From positions 124,001 through 188,000 of the forward strand of contig CAJPQT010000001.1 of assembly GCA_905372865.1 (NCBI GenBank): 64,000 nt of DNA. The letters are read 5' to 3'. This stretch comes from an uncultured Centipeda sp. (lineage in GTDB: Bacteria > Bacillota > Negativicutes > Selenomonadales > Selenomonadaceae). This document shows, one piece after another, positions 33,471-42,841 of this stretch. Both the position numbers and the translations under genes were made by a program. Below the pieces are notes generated by a model. That model was not told the DNA's origin. It searched no databases and saw nothing but the letters and a program-made list of their open reading frames with translations. Position 1 is the first letter of the stretch. Each line of letters begins with the position of its first letter.

Positions 33471-34067
33471 TTATGCCATCAGGCGCAGACGTTTCTTCTC
33501 TTTGTTTTCCTTGCGCTGAAGCTTACGAAGTGCACGACTGTAACGCTCCTCCTCACTGAATACACAGCCGCAGTAGGACTGACGGTAGAGCCCCAGTTCT
33601 TTGCTGAGATCGATCCCCTCCTGCCAGCCGTCACGAAAATCCTCGTAGTAAAAGGAAATCCCATATTCTTTGGCAAAACGTTCTGCAACGGAGCGCATGA
33701 GATCATGCTGCTGATAGATGCTGTAAAAAAGTGTCGAGGTAAAGCTGTCAAAGCCGTGTTCTGCCGCATATTGCGCCGATTCTTCCAGCCGCCATATATA
33801 GCACATACGGCAGCGCCCCTTCTTTGTTCCCTCTGCCGGAAGCGCTTTCTTTAAGAACTCGCGCATCGCATACGTCTCGTCTGCGATAAAATCCATCTGC
33901 ATAAGTTCCGCAAACTTTCTTGCGTTCTGCAGACGCTCCTCCCATTCCTTGTAGGGATGGATATTCGGGTTGAAGAAATACCCTGTGGGTTCAATGCCGT
34001 CGCCGCGTAATTTTTTCAGAGGATAGCAGGAGCATGGTCCACAGCACATATGCATGAGTAATTTCAT
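33471..34067 (-). CDS. queH: Epoxyqueuosine reductase QueH
   Basis: A 198-residue Fe-S protein of the former DUF208 family, performing the last queuosine step (non-homologous to QueG). Cysteine motifs CCGPC near the N-terminus, CRMCY near residue 88 and YCGC near 165 should bind metal and cluster. I choose ATG 34067, preceded by AGGAG. An ATG 10 codons upstream, inside ruvB, lacks a ribosome site. It joins queA in this locus. Confidence 0.93.
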   Translation of the reverse strand: MKLLMHMCCGPCSCYPLKKLRGDGIEPTGYFFNPNIHPYKEWEERLQNARKFAELMQMDFIADETYAMREFLKKALPAEGTKKGRCRMCYIWRLEESAQYAAEHGFDSFTSTLFYSIYQQHDLMRSVAERFAKEYGISFYYEDFRDGWQEGIDLSKELGLYRQSYCGCVFSEEERYSRALRKLQRKENKEKKRLRLMA

Positions 34068-34068
34068 C

Positions 34069-35103
34069 TCAGAGCAGTTCTCCTTGTCTGTCATCATTTT
34101 GCGGGAACGGGATCCCGATATGCTCGTATCCGCCGCGCGTTACGACCCGACCGCGTGCCGTACGTGCGATAAACCCCAACTGAATCAGATACGGTTCGTA
34201 GACATCCTCGATGGTCTCCACCATCTCACTGAGGGCTGCCGCCAACGTTTTTAGCCCGACAGGGCCGCCGGAGAACTTTTGAATCATGACTTCCAGCATG
34301 TAGCGATCCTTGTTCTCGAGCCCCTTGTCATCGACCTCGAGTGCTTCCAGTGCCTCAATAGTAACGGTCTTCGATATCGTACGCTCACCTGCCACCTGAG
34401 CAATGTCACGAACACGCTTCAAGATGCGGTTTGCGACACGCGGCGTTCCCCGCGAGCGGCGTGCAATCTCAAGAGCACCCTCACGCTCGATCTGTACAGA
34501 GAGGATCTCGGCCGTGCGTTCAATGATGAGCAGCAAGGCCTCGGGTGTATAGTATTCCAAACGCGATTGGATGCCGAAACGGTCACGCAAAGGAGCCGAG
34601 AGTGCGCCCGTCTTTGTCGTTGCGCCAACGAGTGTAAACGGGGCAAGGTCGAGACGCAGAGAGCGTGCGCTGGGTCCCTTGCCGATGATGATGTCAATGG
34701 CATGATCCTCCATCGCAGAATAGAGAATCTCCTCTACATGATGCGAAAGGCGATGAATCTCGTCAATAAAGAGAACATCATGCTCCTGCAGATTCGTGAG
34801 AAGGGAGGCAAGATCTCCCTGCCGCTCAATCGCAGGTGCTGAGGTTTGACGGAAATTTGCCCCCATTTCATTCGCAATGATCGCTGCGAGCGTTGTCTTT
34901 CCAAGTCCGGGCGGTCCATAGAGAAGGACATGATCCAATGCTTCGCTGCGCGAGAGCGCCGCTTGTATGAACTTGGACAAATTTGACTTTACCTTGTCCT
35001 GTCCGATGTACTCATTCAAACGCCGTGGGCGCAGACTGTACTGCCAGCCGTCTGTCGTCTGTTCCTCAAAGGAAACAAGCGCCTCATCCTCGTACATATC
35101 CAA
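34069..35103 (-). CDS. ruvB: Holliday junction branch migration helicase RuvB
   Basis: A 344-residue AAA+ motor. RPRRLNEYIGQDKVK opens the domain, Walker A is GPPGLGKTTL, Walker B is LFIDEIHRL, and the sensor region VGATTKTG and arginine finger area ALSAPLRDRFG follow. The C-terminal winged helix has RTARGRVVT. A strong GGAGG lies 9 bases before TTG 35103; ATG 35097 is an alternative. It follows ruvA in the ruvC-ruvA-ruvB order. Confidence 0.97.
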   Translation of the reverse strand: MDMYEDEALVSFEEQTTDGWQYSLRPRRLNEYIGQDKVKSNLSKFIQAALSRSEALDHVLLYGPPGLGKTTLAAIIANEMGANFRQTSAPAIERQGDLASLLTNLQEHDVLFIDEIHRLSHHVEEILYSAMEDHAIDIIIGKGPSARSLRLDLAPFTLVGATTKTGALSAPLRDRFGIQSRLEYYTPEALLLIIERTAEILSVQIEREGALEIARRSRGTPRVANRILKRVRDIAQVAGERTISKTVTIEALEALEVDDKGLENKDRYMLEVMIQKFSGGPVGLKTLAAALSEMVETIEDVYEPYLIQLGFIARTARGRVVTRGGYEHIGIPFPQNDDRQGELL

Positions 35104-35121
35104 TATTGACCCCCTCCTTTC

Positions 35122-35724
35122 TCAAAATCGCTGCAGCTCTGCCAACACATAACGAATAATCTCTTCCGTACTTGCCCACTCGGTCTTTTTTTTCAGCACA
35201 GATTGGATTTCGCTCTGCCCAAACCCCAGACTGAGAAGCGCTTCCGTCGCCTCAGAGATTTTATCTCCTATGTCGCCAGCTAGACCAGCTGTCTGATCTG
35301 TGGAAGAAATATCGTCAAACATGGTGGGCGCAAGTTTATCCTTCAGCTCTAAGATAATTCGCTCGGCAGTCTTTTTGCCAATCCCCGGGAGCTTTGTGAT
35401 TGCTTTGACATCCTTCTGATGGATCAATCGATAAAACTCGTTTGCCGTAATTGCCGAAAGAATGCCCTGCGCAACCTTCGGCCCTATGCCAGAAATACCG
35501 ATTAAATGCTGAAAGAGATCATACTCCTCCTGCGAAAAGAATCCATAAAGGAGGATCGCATCCTCGCGCACATGTGTATGAATATAGAGCATGACTTCTT
35601 CGCCGATACCGATATGATTGCGCGTCTGATGGGAGACAAACACACGATAGCCAACATCATGAACATCTAAAAAGCAATAGTCCGGAAATGTGTAGGCAAC
35701 TTTTCCACGTAAAAATCCGATCAT
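35122..35724 (-). CDS. ruvA: Holliday junction DNA-binding protein RuvA
   Basis: A 200-residue tetrameric junction-binding subunit. The OB-fold N-terminus begins MIGFLRGKV, two helix-hairpin-helix motifs are present (ISGIGPKVAQGIL and LPGIGKKTAERII), and the C-terminal UBA-like domain that contacts RuvB follows after a linker. ATG 35724 has GGGGAG 9 bases upstream. Confidence 0.97.
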   Translation of the reverse strand: MIGFLRGKVAYTFPDYCFLDVHDVGYRVFVSHQTRNHIGIGEEVMLYIHTHVREDAILLYGFFSQEEYDLFQHLIGISGIGPKVAQGILSAITANEFYRLIHQKDVKAITKLPGIGKKTAERIILELKDKLAPTMFDDISSTDQTAGLAGDIGDKISEATEALLSLGFGQSEIQSVLKKKTEWASTEEIIRYVLAELQRF

Positions 35725-35742
35725 TGATTCTATGCTCCCCAT

Positions 35743-36237
35743 CTATATCCGATTGCGCCATGCTATACTGTCCACACAATGCGCGGCACTGATCGCGACC
35801 GCAAGGGCATCCGCCGTATCATCAGGATGTGGCGGTGCGGGCAGATTCAGAAGTTTCGTTACCATGTATATGACCTGTTCTTTGGTCGCCTTCCCATAGC
35901 CAGTCACAGACTGCTTGACCTGCAGCGGCGTCCGCTCCACGATCGGAATATTGTTCTGCGCTGCGGCAAGGAGTGCGATGCCGCGTGCCTGTCCAACCGG
36001 AATCGCCGTCGTCACATTTCGATTGAAGAAAAGCTGCTCCACGCCCATGGCATCGGGAGAATATTTTTCGATGAGCAATGTAAGCTCCGTATGGATTTTC
36101 AAGAGGCGCTTTTCCACCTCCATTTTCGATGGTGTTGTAATCGCACCATAGGCATGAGGGCACAGACGTGAGCCCATCAGCTCCACAAAGCCATAGCCGC
36201 ATATAGCAGTCCCAGGGTCGATACCGAGTACTAACAT
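35743..36237 (-). CDS. ruvC: Holliday junction resolvase RuvC
   Basis: A 164-residue endonuclease with the acidic catalytic set: Asp in VLGIDPGT, Glu in GVEQLFFNRN and the Asp pair in HPDDTADALAVA. It cuts junctions bound by RuvAB. It heads the ruv genes. A hairpin with a short T run ends only about 17 bases before its ATG, so its own promoter is not obvious. Confidence 0.96.
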   Translation of the reverse strand: MLVLGIDPGTAICGYGFVELMGSRLCPHAYGAITTPSKMEVEKRLLKIHTELTLLIEKYSPDAMGVEQLFFNRNVTTAIPVGQARGIALLAAAQNNIPIVERTPLQVKQSVTGYGKATKEQVIYMVTKLLNLPAPPHPDDTADALAVAISAAHCVDSIAWRNRI

Positions 36238-36249
36238 CTTCTTATTCTT

Positions 36250-36278
36250 AAAAGAGTGCAGACATCACGTCTGCACTC
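36250..36278 (-). terminator. Hairpin between yebC and ruvC
   Basis: On the minus strand a perfect 10-bp stem (GAGTGCAGAC / GTCTGCACTC, loop GTGAT) is followed by TTTTAAG. The T run is short, so partial termination before the ruv genes is more likely than a full stop. Confidence 0.65.
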
Positions 36279-36296
36279 CGATAAGCAATCCTCCGC

Positions 36297-37025
36297 TTAT
36301 TCATCCATCTCATAGTTGCTGTAGACGTTCTGGACATCATCGTTGTCCTCGAGTGCGTCGATCAGCGTCTGCATCTTCTCGGCATCCTGATCGGCAAGAT
36401 GAACCGTCGTATCGGGAACCATTGTTACCTCGGCAGATGCTGTCTCGATGCCCTTTTCTCCGAGAACCGCCTCAATCGACTCAAAGGCTTCCGGTTCGGC
36501 AACAATCTCAAAGACATCGTCTTCCGAACGCATATCCTCTGCACCGGCCTCCAAGACGATCTCAAGAAGCGCATCCTCATCGTCAAACGCCTCACGCTCT
36601 ACGACAAAAACAGCCTTCTTCTTGAACATCCATGCAACACAGCCATCCTGCCCGAGATTGCCGCCATACTTTGAAAAGAGATGACGGACATCCGCCGCCG
36701 TACGATTGCGGTTGTCGGTCAGAATATCGAGCATGACGGCTGTACCGCCTGGCCCATACCCCTCGTAAAACAGCTCCTCATAATTGCTTCCCTCAGTGGC
36801 GCCAAGCCCCTTCTGAATGGCTCGATTGATATTGTCCTTCGGGATATTGTTTGCCTTTGCCTTGGAAAGGGCAAGTTTCAGGCGCATATTCCCCGTGGGA
36901 TCAGCGCCGCCCATGCGGACGGCAATTGTGATCTCGCGTCCAATCTTCGTTGTAATCTTGCCGCGAATCGCATCATTTGCGCCCTTTTTACGTTTGATGT
37001 TTGCCCATTTTGAATGTCCTGACAT
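36297..37025 (-). CDS. YebC/PmpR family protein (TACO1-like)
   Basis: A 242-residue protein with the family start MSGHSKWANIKRKKGANDA. It has been described as a transcriptional regulator and more recently as a ribosome-associated translation factor. RKGLGATEG-like IQKGLGATEGSNYEE and YEGYGPGGTAVMLD are conserved. Adjacent to ruvC, the most common context for this family. ATG 37025 has AAGGAGAT 8 bases upstream. Confidence 0.95.
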   Translation of the reverse strand: MSGHSKWANIKRKKGANDAIRGKITTKIGREITIAVRMGGADPTGNMRLKLALSKAKANNIPKDNINRAIQKGLGATEGSNYEELFYEGYGPGGTAVMLDILTDNRNRTAADVRHLFSKYGGNLGQDGCVAWMFKKKAVFVVEREAFDDEDALLEIVLEAGAEDMRSEDDVFEIVAEPEAFESIEAVLGEKGIETASAEVTMVPDTTVHLADQDAEKMQTLIDALEDNDDVQNVYSNYEMDE

Positions 37026-37041
37026 CGTTCCGATCTCCTTC

Positions 37042-38244
37042 TCAATATACAAGCTGGTAGTGCTTCTTTTTTCCTTTTTTAATCAATGCTGCACCATCCG
37101 TGAAATCCCCTTCACCGAGAATATACTGCTCGTCGGCGACACGCACATCATTGAGCGTGAGCCCGCCCTGTTGAATCATGCGGCGAGCCTCGCTCTTCGA
37201 GGGAAATACATCCCCGCGCACAAGAACATCCACAAGCTTTTCCCCCACAGCGGTACGGATCTGTGGAATCTCAGCCGACATACCACCGCCGAAGAGAGCT
37301 TTTGCTGTCTCCTGTGCCTTCTCAGCCTCATGCGCTCCATGAACGATCTTGGTCACCTCGTATGCGAGAATCTCCTTGGAGCGGTTGATCTCCTGCCCCT
37401 CGGCGGCAGCAAGGCGACGAACCTCATCCATCGGGAGATATGTGAGCAGCGAGAGACAGGTCTCGACATCGGCATCATCGATATTGCGCCAATACTGGTA
37501 AAAGTCATAGGGCGACGTTTTTTCAGCATCGAGCCATAGTGCACCGCCTGCCGTCTTACCCATTTTTGTTCCATCGCTCTTTGTAAGCAGCTTGTTCGTA
37601 AGGCCGAATACCGTGATGTTCTTCTTGCGACGGCAGAGTTCTACCCCCGCAATGATATTCGACCACTGATCATCGCCGCCCATCTCGAGCTTGCAATTGT
37701 AGCGCCCATTGAGCTCCATGAAGTCATACGCCTGCATAATCATATAGTTGAACTCAAGGAAGGTCAAGCCCTTTTCCCAGCGCTGCTTGTAGCTCTCGGC
37801 AGCGAGCATGCGATTGACGGTAAAGTGTGCGCCAATATCACGGAGCAGATCGATATAGTTGAGCTTGCGCAGCCAGTCTCCATTATCCACCATGATCGCC
37901 CGATCATCCGTGAAGTCGATGAAACGGGAAATCTGCCTACGGAAGCAGTCACAATTATGACGGATAATCTCATCGGTCATCATCTTTCGCATATCCGTAC
38001 GCCCTGAGGGATCTCCAACGGTACCCGTGCCGCCGCCGACAAGACAGATCGGACGATGTCCCGCTCTCTGCAGATGAGACATTGCCATGAGCGCAATCAG
38101 ATGCCCTGCATGAAGGCTGTCTGCCGTTGGGTCAAAACCGGTATAAAAAGAGACCTGCTCCTGTCCAAGGAGTTCGCGCAATCCTGCTTCATCTGTGCAC
38201 TGGGCAAGAAATCCACGTTCCTTCAGTATATCAATGGCGTTCAA
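37042..38244 (-). CDS. tyrS: Tyrosyl-tRNA synthetase
   Basis: A 400-residue class I synthetase. The HIGH-type motif is SLHAGHLIAL and the KMSKS-type motif reads DGTKMGKT. A C-terminal S4 domain (PSKSEARRMIQQGGLTLNDVRV) binds tRNA. The KMSKS motif form with Gly belongs to the TyrZ-like subgroup. The start is TTG 38244, 7 bases after GAGG. No T-box fits in the 15-base gap to the PBP gene. Confidence 0.96.
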   Translation of the reverse strand: MNAIDILKERGFLAQCTDEAGLRELLGQEQVSFYTGFDPTADSLHAGHLIALMAMSHLQRAGHRPICLVGGGTGTVGDPSGRTDMRKMMTDEIIRHNCDCFRRQISRFIDFTDDRAIMVDNGDWLRKLNYIDLLRDIGAHFTVNRMLAAESYKQRWEKGLTFLEFNYMIMQAYDFMELNGRYNCKLEMGGDDQWSNIIAGVELCRRKKNITVFGLTNKLLTKSDGTKMGKTAGGALWLDAEKTSPYDFYQYWRNIDDADVETCLSLLTYLPMDEVRRLAAAEGQEINRSKEILAYEVTKIVHGAHEAEKAQETAKALFGGGMSAEIPQIRTAVGEKLVDVLVRGDVFPSKSEARRMIQQGGLTLNDVRVADEQYILGEGDFTDGAALIKKGKKKHYQLVY

Positions 38245-38259
38245 TCTGCTACCTCTTTC

Positions 38260-40350
38260 TTAGTTCTGCCCTTTTTCTACGCCCATGCCCGGCTCAGGAG
38301 CCTCTGCTGCAGATGACGACGTATTCTCTGAGGACGCAGTATGTGCGGCAGTACTGCTCTTTCCTGTGTCGGCAGTTCCCTTCGTCCCCGTATCTTTCCC
38401 ATGCGCATCCGGTTTTTTCTTTGGATCTTTATCCTTCTCATGTTCATGATCTTCGATGGGGAGATCATCCGATGCGTCGGCATAGGAGGGAGCTCCCTCA
38501 AAATGACGTACAGGAAGACCCATATGAGCTTTCAGCATAAATGTCTGCCAGATGACAGCAGGGGTCAGTCCTCCCGCCATTCCATGCAAATCACCAACGC
38601 TGTCATTGCCGATCCAGACACCTGCGACCAGATCCGGTGTATACCCGACAAACCATGCATCATGATAGTCGCTTGTTGTTCCCGTTTTTCCTGCGGCAGG
38701 ACGACCAATGTTGGCACGCGTTCCTGTGCCGCGTCGGATAACATCCTCCATCATTGCGGTCATGGTGGCGGCATTCGCTGCAGAAATAACACTTTTTTCC
38801 TTCCGCTGCGCCTCTTCGAGCACCTTTCCCGTACGCGAAACAACACGGATGATAGCGACCGGATCAACATGAACTCCTCGATTTGCAAAGGTACCGTATG
38901 CACTTGTGAGCTCCAGCGGGGTGACGCCGCGTGTCATACCACCGAGTGCAATGGCAAGATTGCGGTCATTCGTCGCCCCGTCGAGAACAAAGGTCGATAT
39001 GCCCATCTCCTGCGCATAGTAGATCGCCTTGTCGATGCCGATGTCCTGTGCGATGCGAACGGTCGGCACATTAAGCGACCAACGCACAACATCCCGCAGG
39101 CGCACCTTCCCAGAGAAGTTGCGGCTATAATTCTGCGGCTCCCATCCGCCGATCTTCAGCGGCTTATCATCAATGACGGAATCTGCTGTATATTTATTCT
39201 CGAGAGCAGCAGCGAAGACAAACGGCTTGAATGCGGATCCAGGCTGACGCACCGCCTGTGCCGCCCGGTTGAACTGATCTGTTCCACGTCCGCCCACCAT
39301 GGCTTTGATGTATCCCGTATGCGGGTCAATGGCAACGAGTGCCCCCTGCGGCTGCACAATGCCGTTTGCATCGGTAAAGTAGGTTGGGAGTTTCTGCATA
39401 GCAGCCTCCGCCGCTGCCTGCAAGTTCATATCAATGGTCGTATATATTTTCAGTCCATCTTTATAGATGGCATCATCGCCATACTTCTCGGCAAGCTGTT
39501 GAAGTACATAATCAACGAAATAGGAAGGCCCCTTGATGCCATCGTTGTTTGTCTTTACGATGGAGAGTTCTTCACGCTTTGCTGCGGTTGCCTCCCCCTC
39601 GCTGATATAGCCGTATTTGACCATCTGGTCAAGTACAACGCCCTTACGTTGGTTCGCTGCCTCCATATTATTAAGCGGGGAATAGTAGTTCGGACTCTTT
39701 GGAATGCCCGCCAGCATCGCGCATTCATTCAGCGTCAGATCCTTGACATCCTTGCCGAAATAGGTGCGTGCTGCTGCCTGAACTCCATAAGCCCCCTGTC
39801 CAAAATAAATCTGGTTCATATAGAGTTCAAGAATTTCATCTTTCGTATACTGACGCTCAAGCTGAAGCGCGAGAAAGACTTCCTGAATCTTGCGTTTCAG
39901 CGTTCGATCCTGTGTCAGATAGGCATTCTTCGCAAGCTGCTGCGTAATGGTAGAGCCGCCCTCCGTAACCGTGCGTCCGCGTATATTCGCCCAAACGGCA
40001 CGCACAATCCCGCGCGGATCGATACCGATGTGCTCGTAGAAGCGGTTGTCCTCAACGGCGATAAATGCATTCTGAAGGTTTTTTGGTATCTCATTGATGC
40101 CGACCGGTCTGCGATTCTCAGCCGCATGGATGTTCGCGATCTCGTTGCCATTGATATCGTAGATCTGTGACGATGCCGGCGGGACGATATCCTCCGCCAG
40201 ATTCGGTCTTGTATTCAGGCTCGCCGTGAGAAATCCACAACCGACACCGATAATCATGACAAACAGGATCAGCCCTATAACAAGAATAGCTTTTCCAAGA
40301 ACGGAGCCACCTTTTGACTTCTGTGTCGTTTTCTTTTCGCTTTTCTGCAT
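38260..40350 (-). CDS. Class A penicillin-binding protein (PBP1A type)
   Basis: A 696-residue bifunctional peptidoglycan synthase. One membrane span lies at about residues 18-40. The transglycosylase has EDNRFYEHIGIDPRG with its catalytic Glu, GGSTITQQLAKN and RKIQEVFLALQLE. The transpeptidase has SAFKPF (SxxK), WSLN (SxN) and KTGTTSDYHDAWF. A Lys/Ser-rich tail of about 60 residues follows. ATG 40350 has GGAAGG upstream; 17 earlier codons in frame are probably untranslated. The gene has its own promoter. Confidence 0.94.
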   Translation of the reverse strand: MQKSEKKTTQKSKGGSVLGKAILVIGLILFVMIIGVGCGFLTASLNTRPNLAEDIVPPASSQIYDINGNEIANIHAAENRRPVGINEIPKNLQNAFIAVEDNRFYEHIGIDPRGIVRAVWANIRGRTVTEGGSTITQQLAKNAYLTQDRTLKRKIQEVFLALQLERQYTKDEILELYMNQIYFGQGAYGVQAAARTYFGKDVKDLTLNECAMLAGIPKSPNYYSPLNNMEAANQRKGVVLDQMVKYGYISEGEATAAKREELSIVKTNNDGIKGPSYFVDYVLQQLAEKYGDDAIYKDGLKIYTTIDMNLQAAAEAAMQKLPTYFTDANGIVQPQGALVAIDPHTGYIKAMVGGRGTDQFNRAAQAVRQPGSAFKPFVFAAALENKYTADSVIDDKPLKIGGWEPQNYSRNFSGKVRLRDVVRWSLNVPTVRIAQDIGIDKAIYYAQEMGISTFVLDGATNDRNLAIALGGMTRGVTPLELTSAYGTFANRGVHVDPVAIIRVVSRTGKVLEEAQRKEKSVISAANAATMTAMMEDVIRRGTGTRANIGRPAAGKTGTTSDYHDAWFVGYTPDLVAGVWIGNDSVGDLHGMAGGLTPAVIWQTFMLKAHMGLPVRHFEGAPSYADASDDLPIEDHEHEKDKDPKKKPDAHGKDTGTKGTADTGKSSTAAHTASSENTSSSAAEAPEPGMGVEKGQN

Positions 40351-40408
40351 AGATACCTTCCTGTCTGGACGTTTCTCCAATGCGCTCTGTCTGCAATCCA
40401 ATTTCTTT

Positions 40409-40436
40409 ATTTTATCACAAACTGAGAATTTTGTAA
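40409..40436 (-). promoter_or_regulatory. Promoter of the PBP1A gene
   Basis: On the minus strand TTACAA (40431-40436) and TAAAAT (40409-40414) are 16 bases apart, and TGA before the -10 makes it an extended -10 element. An additional TTGACA lies 11 bases further upstream. Confidence 0.65.
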
Positions 40437-40478
40437 GGGTATTTTGTCAAAATTGACGTGTTCCTATGACATAATTGC

Positions 40479-42833
40479 TTACTTCAATTCCACAACCGTG
40501 GCCCCGGTCCCCCCTTCGGATATATCGGCAAACGAAAAGGTTCGGACAGAACGATGGTTTTTCAAATAGTCCTGCAGACCTTGCCGAAGCGCACCCGTTC
40601 CCTTTCCGTGAATCACGAGAATTTTGGACAGTCCGGTGAACACCGCATCGTCAATAAATTTTCCAAGGACAGACTCCGCTTCGAAGACAGTCATCCCACG
40701 CACGTCGATTTCAGGACGAATTTCTGCCGATTTTCTGGAAATCGAAGTCCCCACATGAACCTTTGTACTCTTCTTATTTTTTTTATGCCCCACAAGCGTA
40801 CAGGCACTCATCTTGACAATCGTACGCAGTCCACCGACCTGAACCGTGAGCTCGTTGCCCTGAACGGCGAGCACCGTCCCCTCCTGCGCAAGGCTCTTGA
40901 TGCAGATCATGTCCCCCACCCGAACTTCATTCGGGCGCACCGGCTTTCCATGGACTTCATTCCTTGGAACATCCCCTTGGATATACGCTCCATCCAGACG
41001 TTCTCGAGCTTCCTGTATGGCTTTGCGGCGTTCCTTCACACCGTGATCGTCAAACTGGTCCTTGAGGGATTTGATTGTCTCCTCTGCACTGCGCCGCGCC
41101 TCCCGAACAATGTTGTTTGCCTCCTCACGCGCCTTGTGCATGAGTTCTTGACGTGATGCAGAAAATGCATCGCGTTCACTGCGAAGACGCATTTCAATGG
41201 CTTTTATCTCGGACTCTCTGTGACGAAGTTCACGGTTTCTTTCCTCGTAGTCCTTCTTTTCCTGCTCGAGTTCATTGACGATTCGCTCAAAATGCGTATG
41301 TTCTTCGTTGATATAGATTTCAGCACGCGCAACAATATCCTGCGGCAGACCAAGCTGTCGGCTGATCGAGAAGGCATTGCTCGCTCCCGGTATGCCAATC
41401 AGAAGCCGATAGGTCGGCCGCAGTGTCTTGAGATCAAATTCGACCGAGCCATTCTCCACGCCCGGCTGTGTGTAGGCATAGGTTTTAAGAGCAGCGTAAT
41501 GCGTGGTTGCAACAACAGCGATCTTGCTGTGTAAAAAATATTCGATGATACTGCGTGCAAGGGCAGCTCCCTCATCCGGGTCGGTTCCTGCTCCGACCTC
41601 ATCGAGCAGAATAAGGTCACCACACTGTGCCTTTTCGATGATGCGGACAATATTCCGCGTATGCGCCGAAAAGGTGGAGAGACTCTGCTCTATGCTCTGC
41701 TCATCACCGATATCTGCATAGATATTGCGATAGACAGGGAGCTCCGAATCCGGTGCTGTCGGCAGAAAACAGCCAATCTGCGACAAGAGCGCCAACAGGC
41801 CCAGTGTCTTCATACTCACCGTCTTGCCGCCCGTATTCGGTCCCGTCACCAAAAGGATGGAAAATGTCTTGCCCAGTTCTATGTCAATCGGGACAACCGT
41901 ATCTCTCGGGAGAAGCGGGTGCCTCGCTCTCTTTAAGTGAACGACTCCATCTCGATTCAGTGTCGGCGGATATGCCTCCATCTCATGTGCGAGCCCGGCA
42001 CGCGCAAAAATAAGATCAAGCCCTGCGAGAACCGTGCAGTTCTCCGCGAGGATGGCACTGTGCGCGGCAATCTCGGCCGACAGTTTCTGCAGGATTCGCT
42101 GAATCTCCTGCTCACGTGCGAGCCCCATCTGACGCACTGTATTATTTAGTTCCACCGTTGCAAGCGGCTCGACAAAAAGAGTTGCACCGCTGGCGGACTG
42201 ATCGTGAATCACACCTGGAAAATAATTGCGATATTCCTGCTTGACCGGAATTACGTAGCGCTCATCGCGCACAGTGACAATCGCTTCCTGAAAGTATTTC
42301 TGATTTGCTGCATCATGCAGGATTGCAGACAGGCGATCCTTCACACGTATCTGCGCTGTATGTAGTTCCCGCGTAATCCTTCGCAGTTCCGGACTGGCAT
42401 CATCACGGAAATTTCCATGCGCGTCGATGGTATCCTTCAGATGACGTTCCACCATCCCGAGGATCTCAATCGGCCTTGCTTTCTCTTGGAGAATCGGCAC
42501 ATCCAACGTGAGATCACGAAAAAAATACTTCACATTCCGCATCCCGCCCATCGTGCTCATGACGGAGCGCAGTTCATCAATCTCGAGGACAGAGCCCATG
42601 GCTGCCGTCTTCAATATATGCCGCAGGTCATAGATCCCACCGAAGGGAGGTGCTTGCATTTGCAGTACCTGCACCGCCTCGGCCGTCTCCTGATGAAGCC
42701 TTACGACCTCATCGTAATCTCCGGAAGGCACGACACTGCGGCAGCATTCTTTGCCCTGCATCGTAGCGGCAAATGCTGCAAGCCAATTTGTGATCTTCTC
42801 GTATTCCAAAACCTTGAACGACTCAGTGTCCAT
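40479..42833 (-). CDS. mutS2: MutS2 family ATPase / Smr endonuclease
   Basis: A 784-residue protein. The MutS-type ATPase shows GPNTGGKTVSMKTLG and LDEVGAGTDPDEGAAL. A long coiled coil at about 510-620 and a C-terminal Smr domain (IDVRGMTVFEAE, VIHGKGTGALRQG) follow. MutS2 suppresses recombination and also splits collided ribosomes in Bacillus (RqcU). The start ATG 42833 has GAGG 5 bases upstream. The Smr histidine and lysine residues look intact. Confidence 0.95.
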   Translation of the reverse strand: MDTESFKVLEYEKITNWLAAFAATMQGKECCRSVVPSGDYDEVVRLHQETAEAVQVLQMQAPPFGGIYDLRHILKTAAMGSVLEIDELRSVMSTMGGMRNVKYFFRDLTLDVPILQEKARPIEILGMVERHLKDTIDAHGNFRDDASPELRRITRELHTAQIRVKDRLSAILHDAANQKYFQEAIVTVRDERYVIPVKQEYRNYFPGVIHDQSASGATLFVEPLATVELNNTVRQMGLAREQEIQRILQKLSAEIAAHSAILAENCTVLAGLDLIFARAGLAHEMEAYPPTLNRDGVVHLKRARHPLLPRDTVVPIDIELGKTFSILLVTGPNTGGKTVSMKTLGLLALLSQIGCFLPTAPDSELPVYRNIYADIGDEQSIEQSLSTFSAHTRNIVRIIEKAQCGDLILLDEVGAGTDPDEGAALARSIIEYFLHSKIAVVATTHYAALKTYAYTQPGVENGSVEFDLKTLRPTYRLLIGIPGASNAFSISRQLGLPQDIVARAEIYINEEHTHFERIVNELEQEKKDYEERNRELRHRESEIKAIEMRLRSERDAFSASRQELMHKAREEANNIVREARRSAEETIKSLKDQFDDHGVKERRKAIQEARERLDGAYIQGDVPRNEVHGKPVRPNEVRVGDMICIKSLAQEGTVLAVQGNELTVQVGGLRTIVKMSACTLVGHKKNKKSTKVHVGTSISRKSAEIRPEIDVRGMTVFEAESVLGKFIDDAVFTGLSKILVIHGKGTGALRQGLQDYLKNHRSVRTFSFADISEGGTGATVVELK

Positions 42834-42841
42834 ACATACCT

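Noticed and set aside
38341..40170. Plus-strand open frame of 609 codons opposite the PBP gene
   Set aside because: No recognisable domain, and the PBP on the minus strand carries all catalytic motifs over the same bases.
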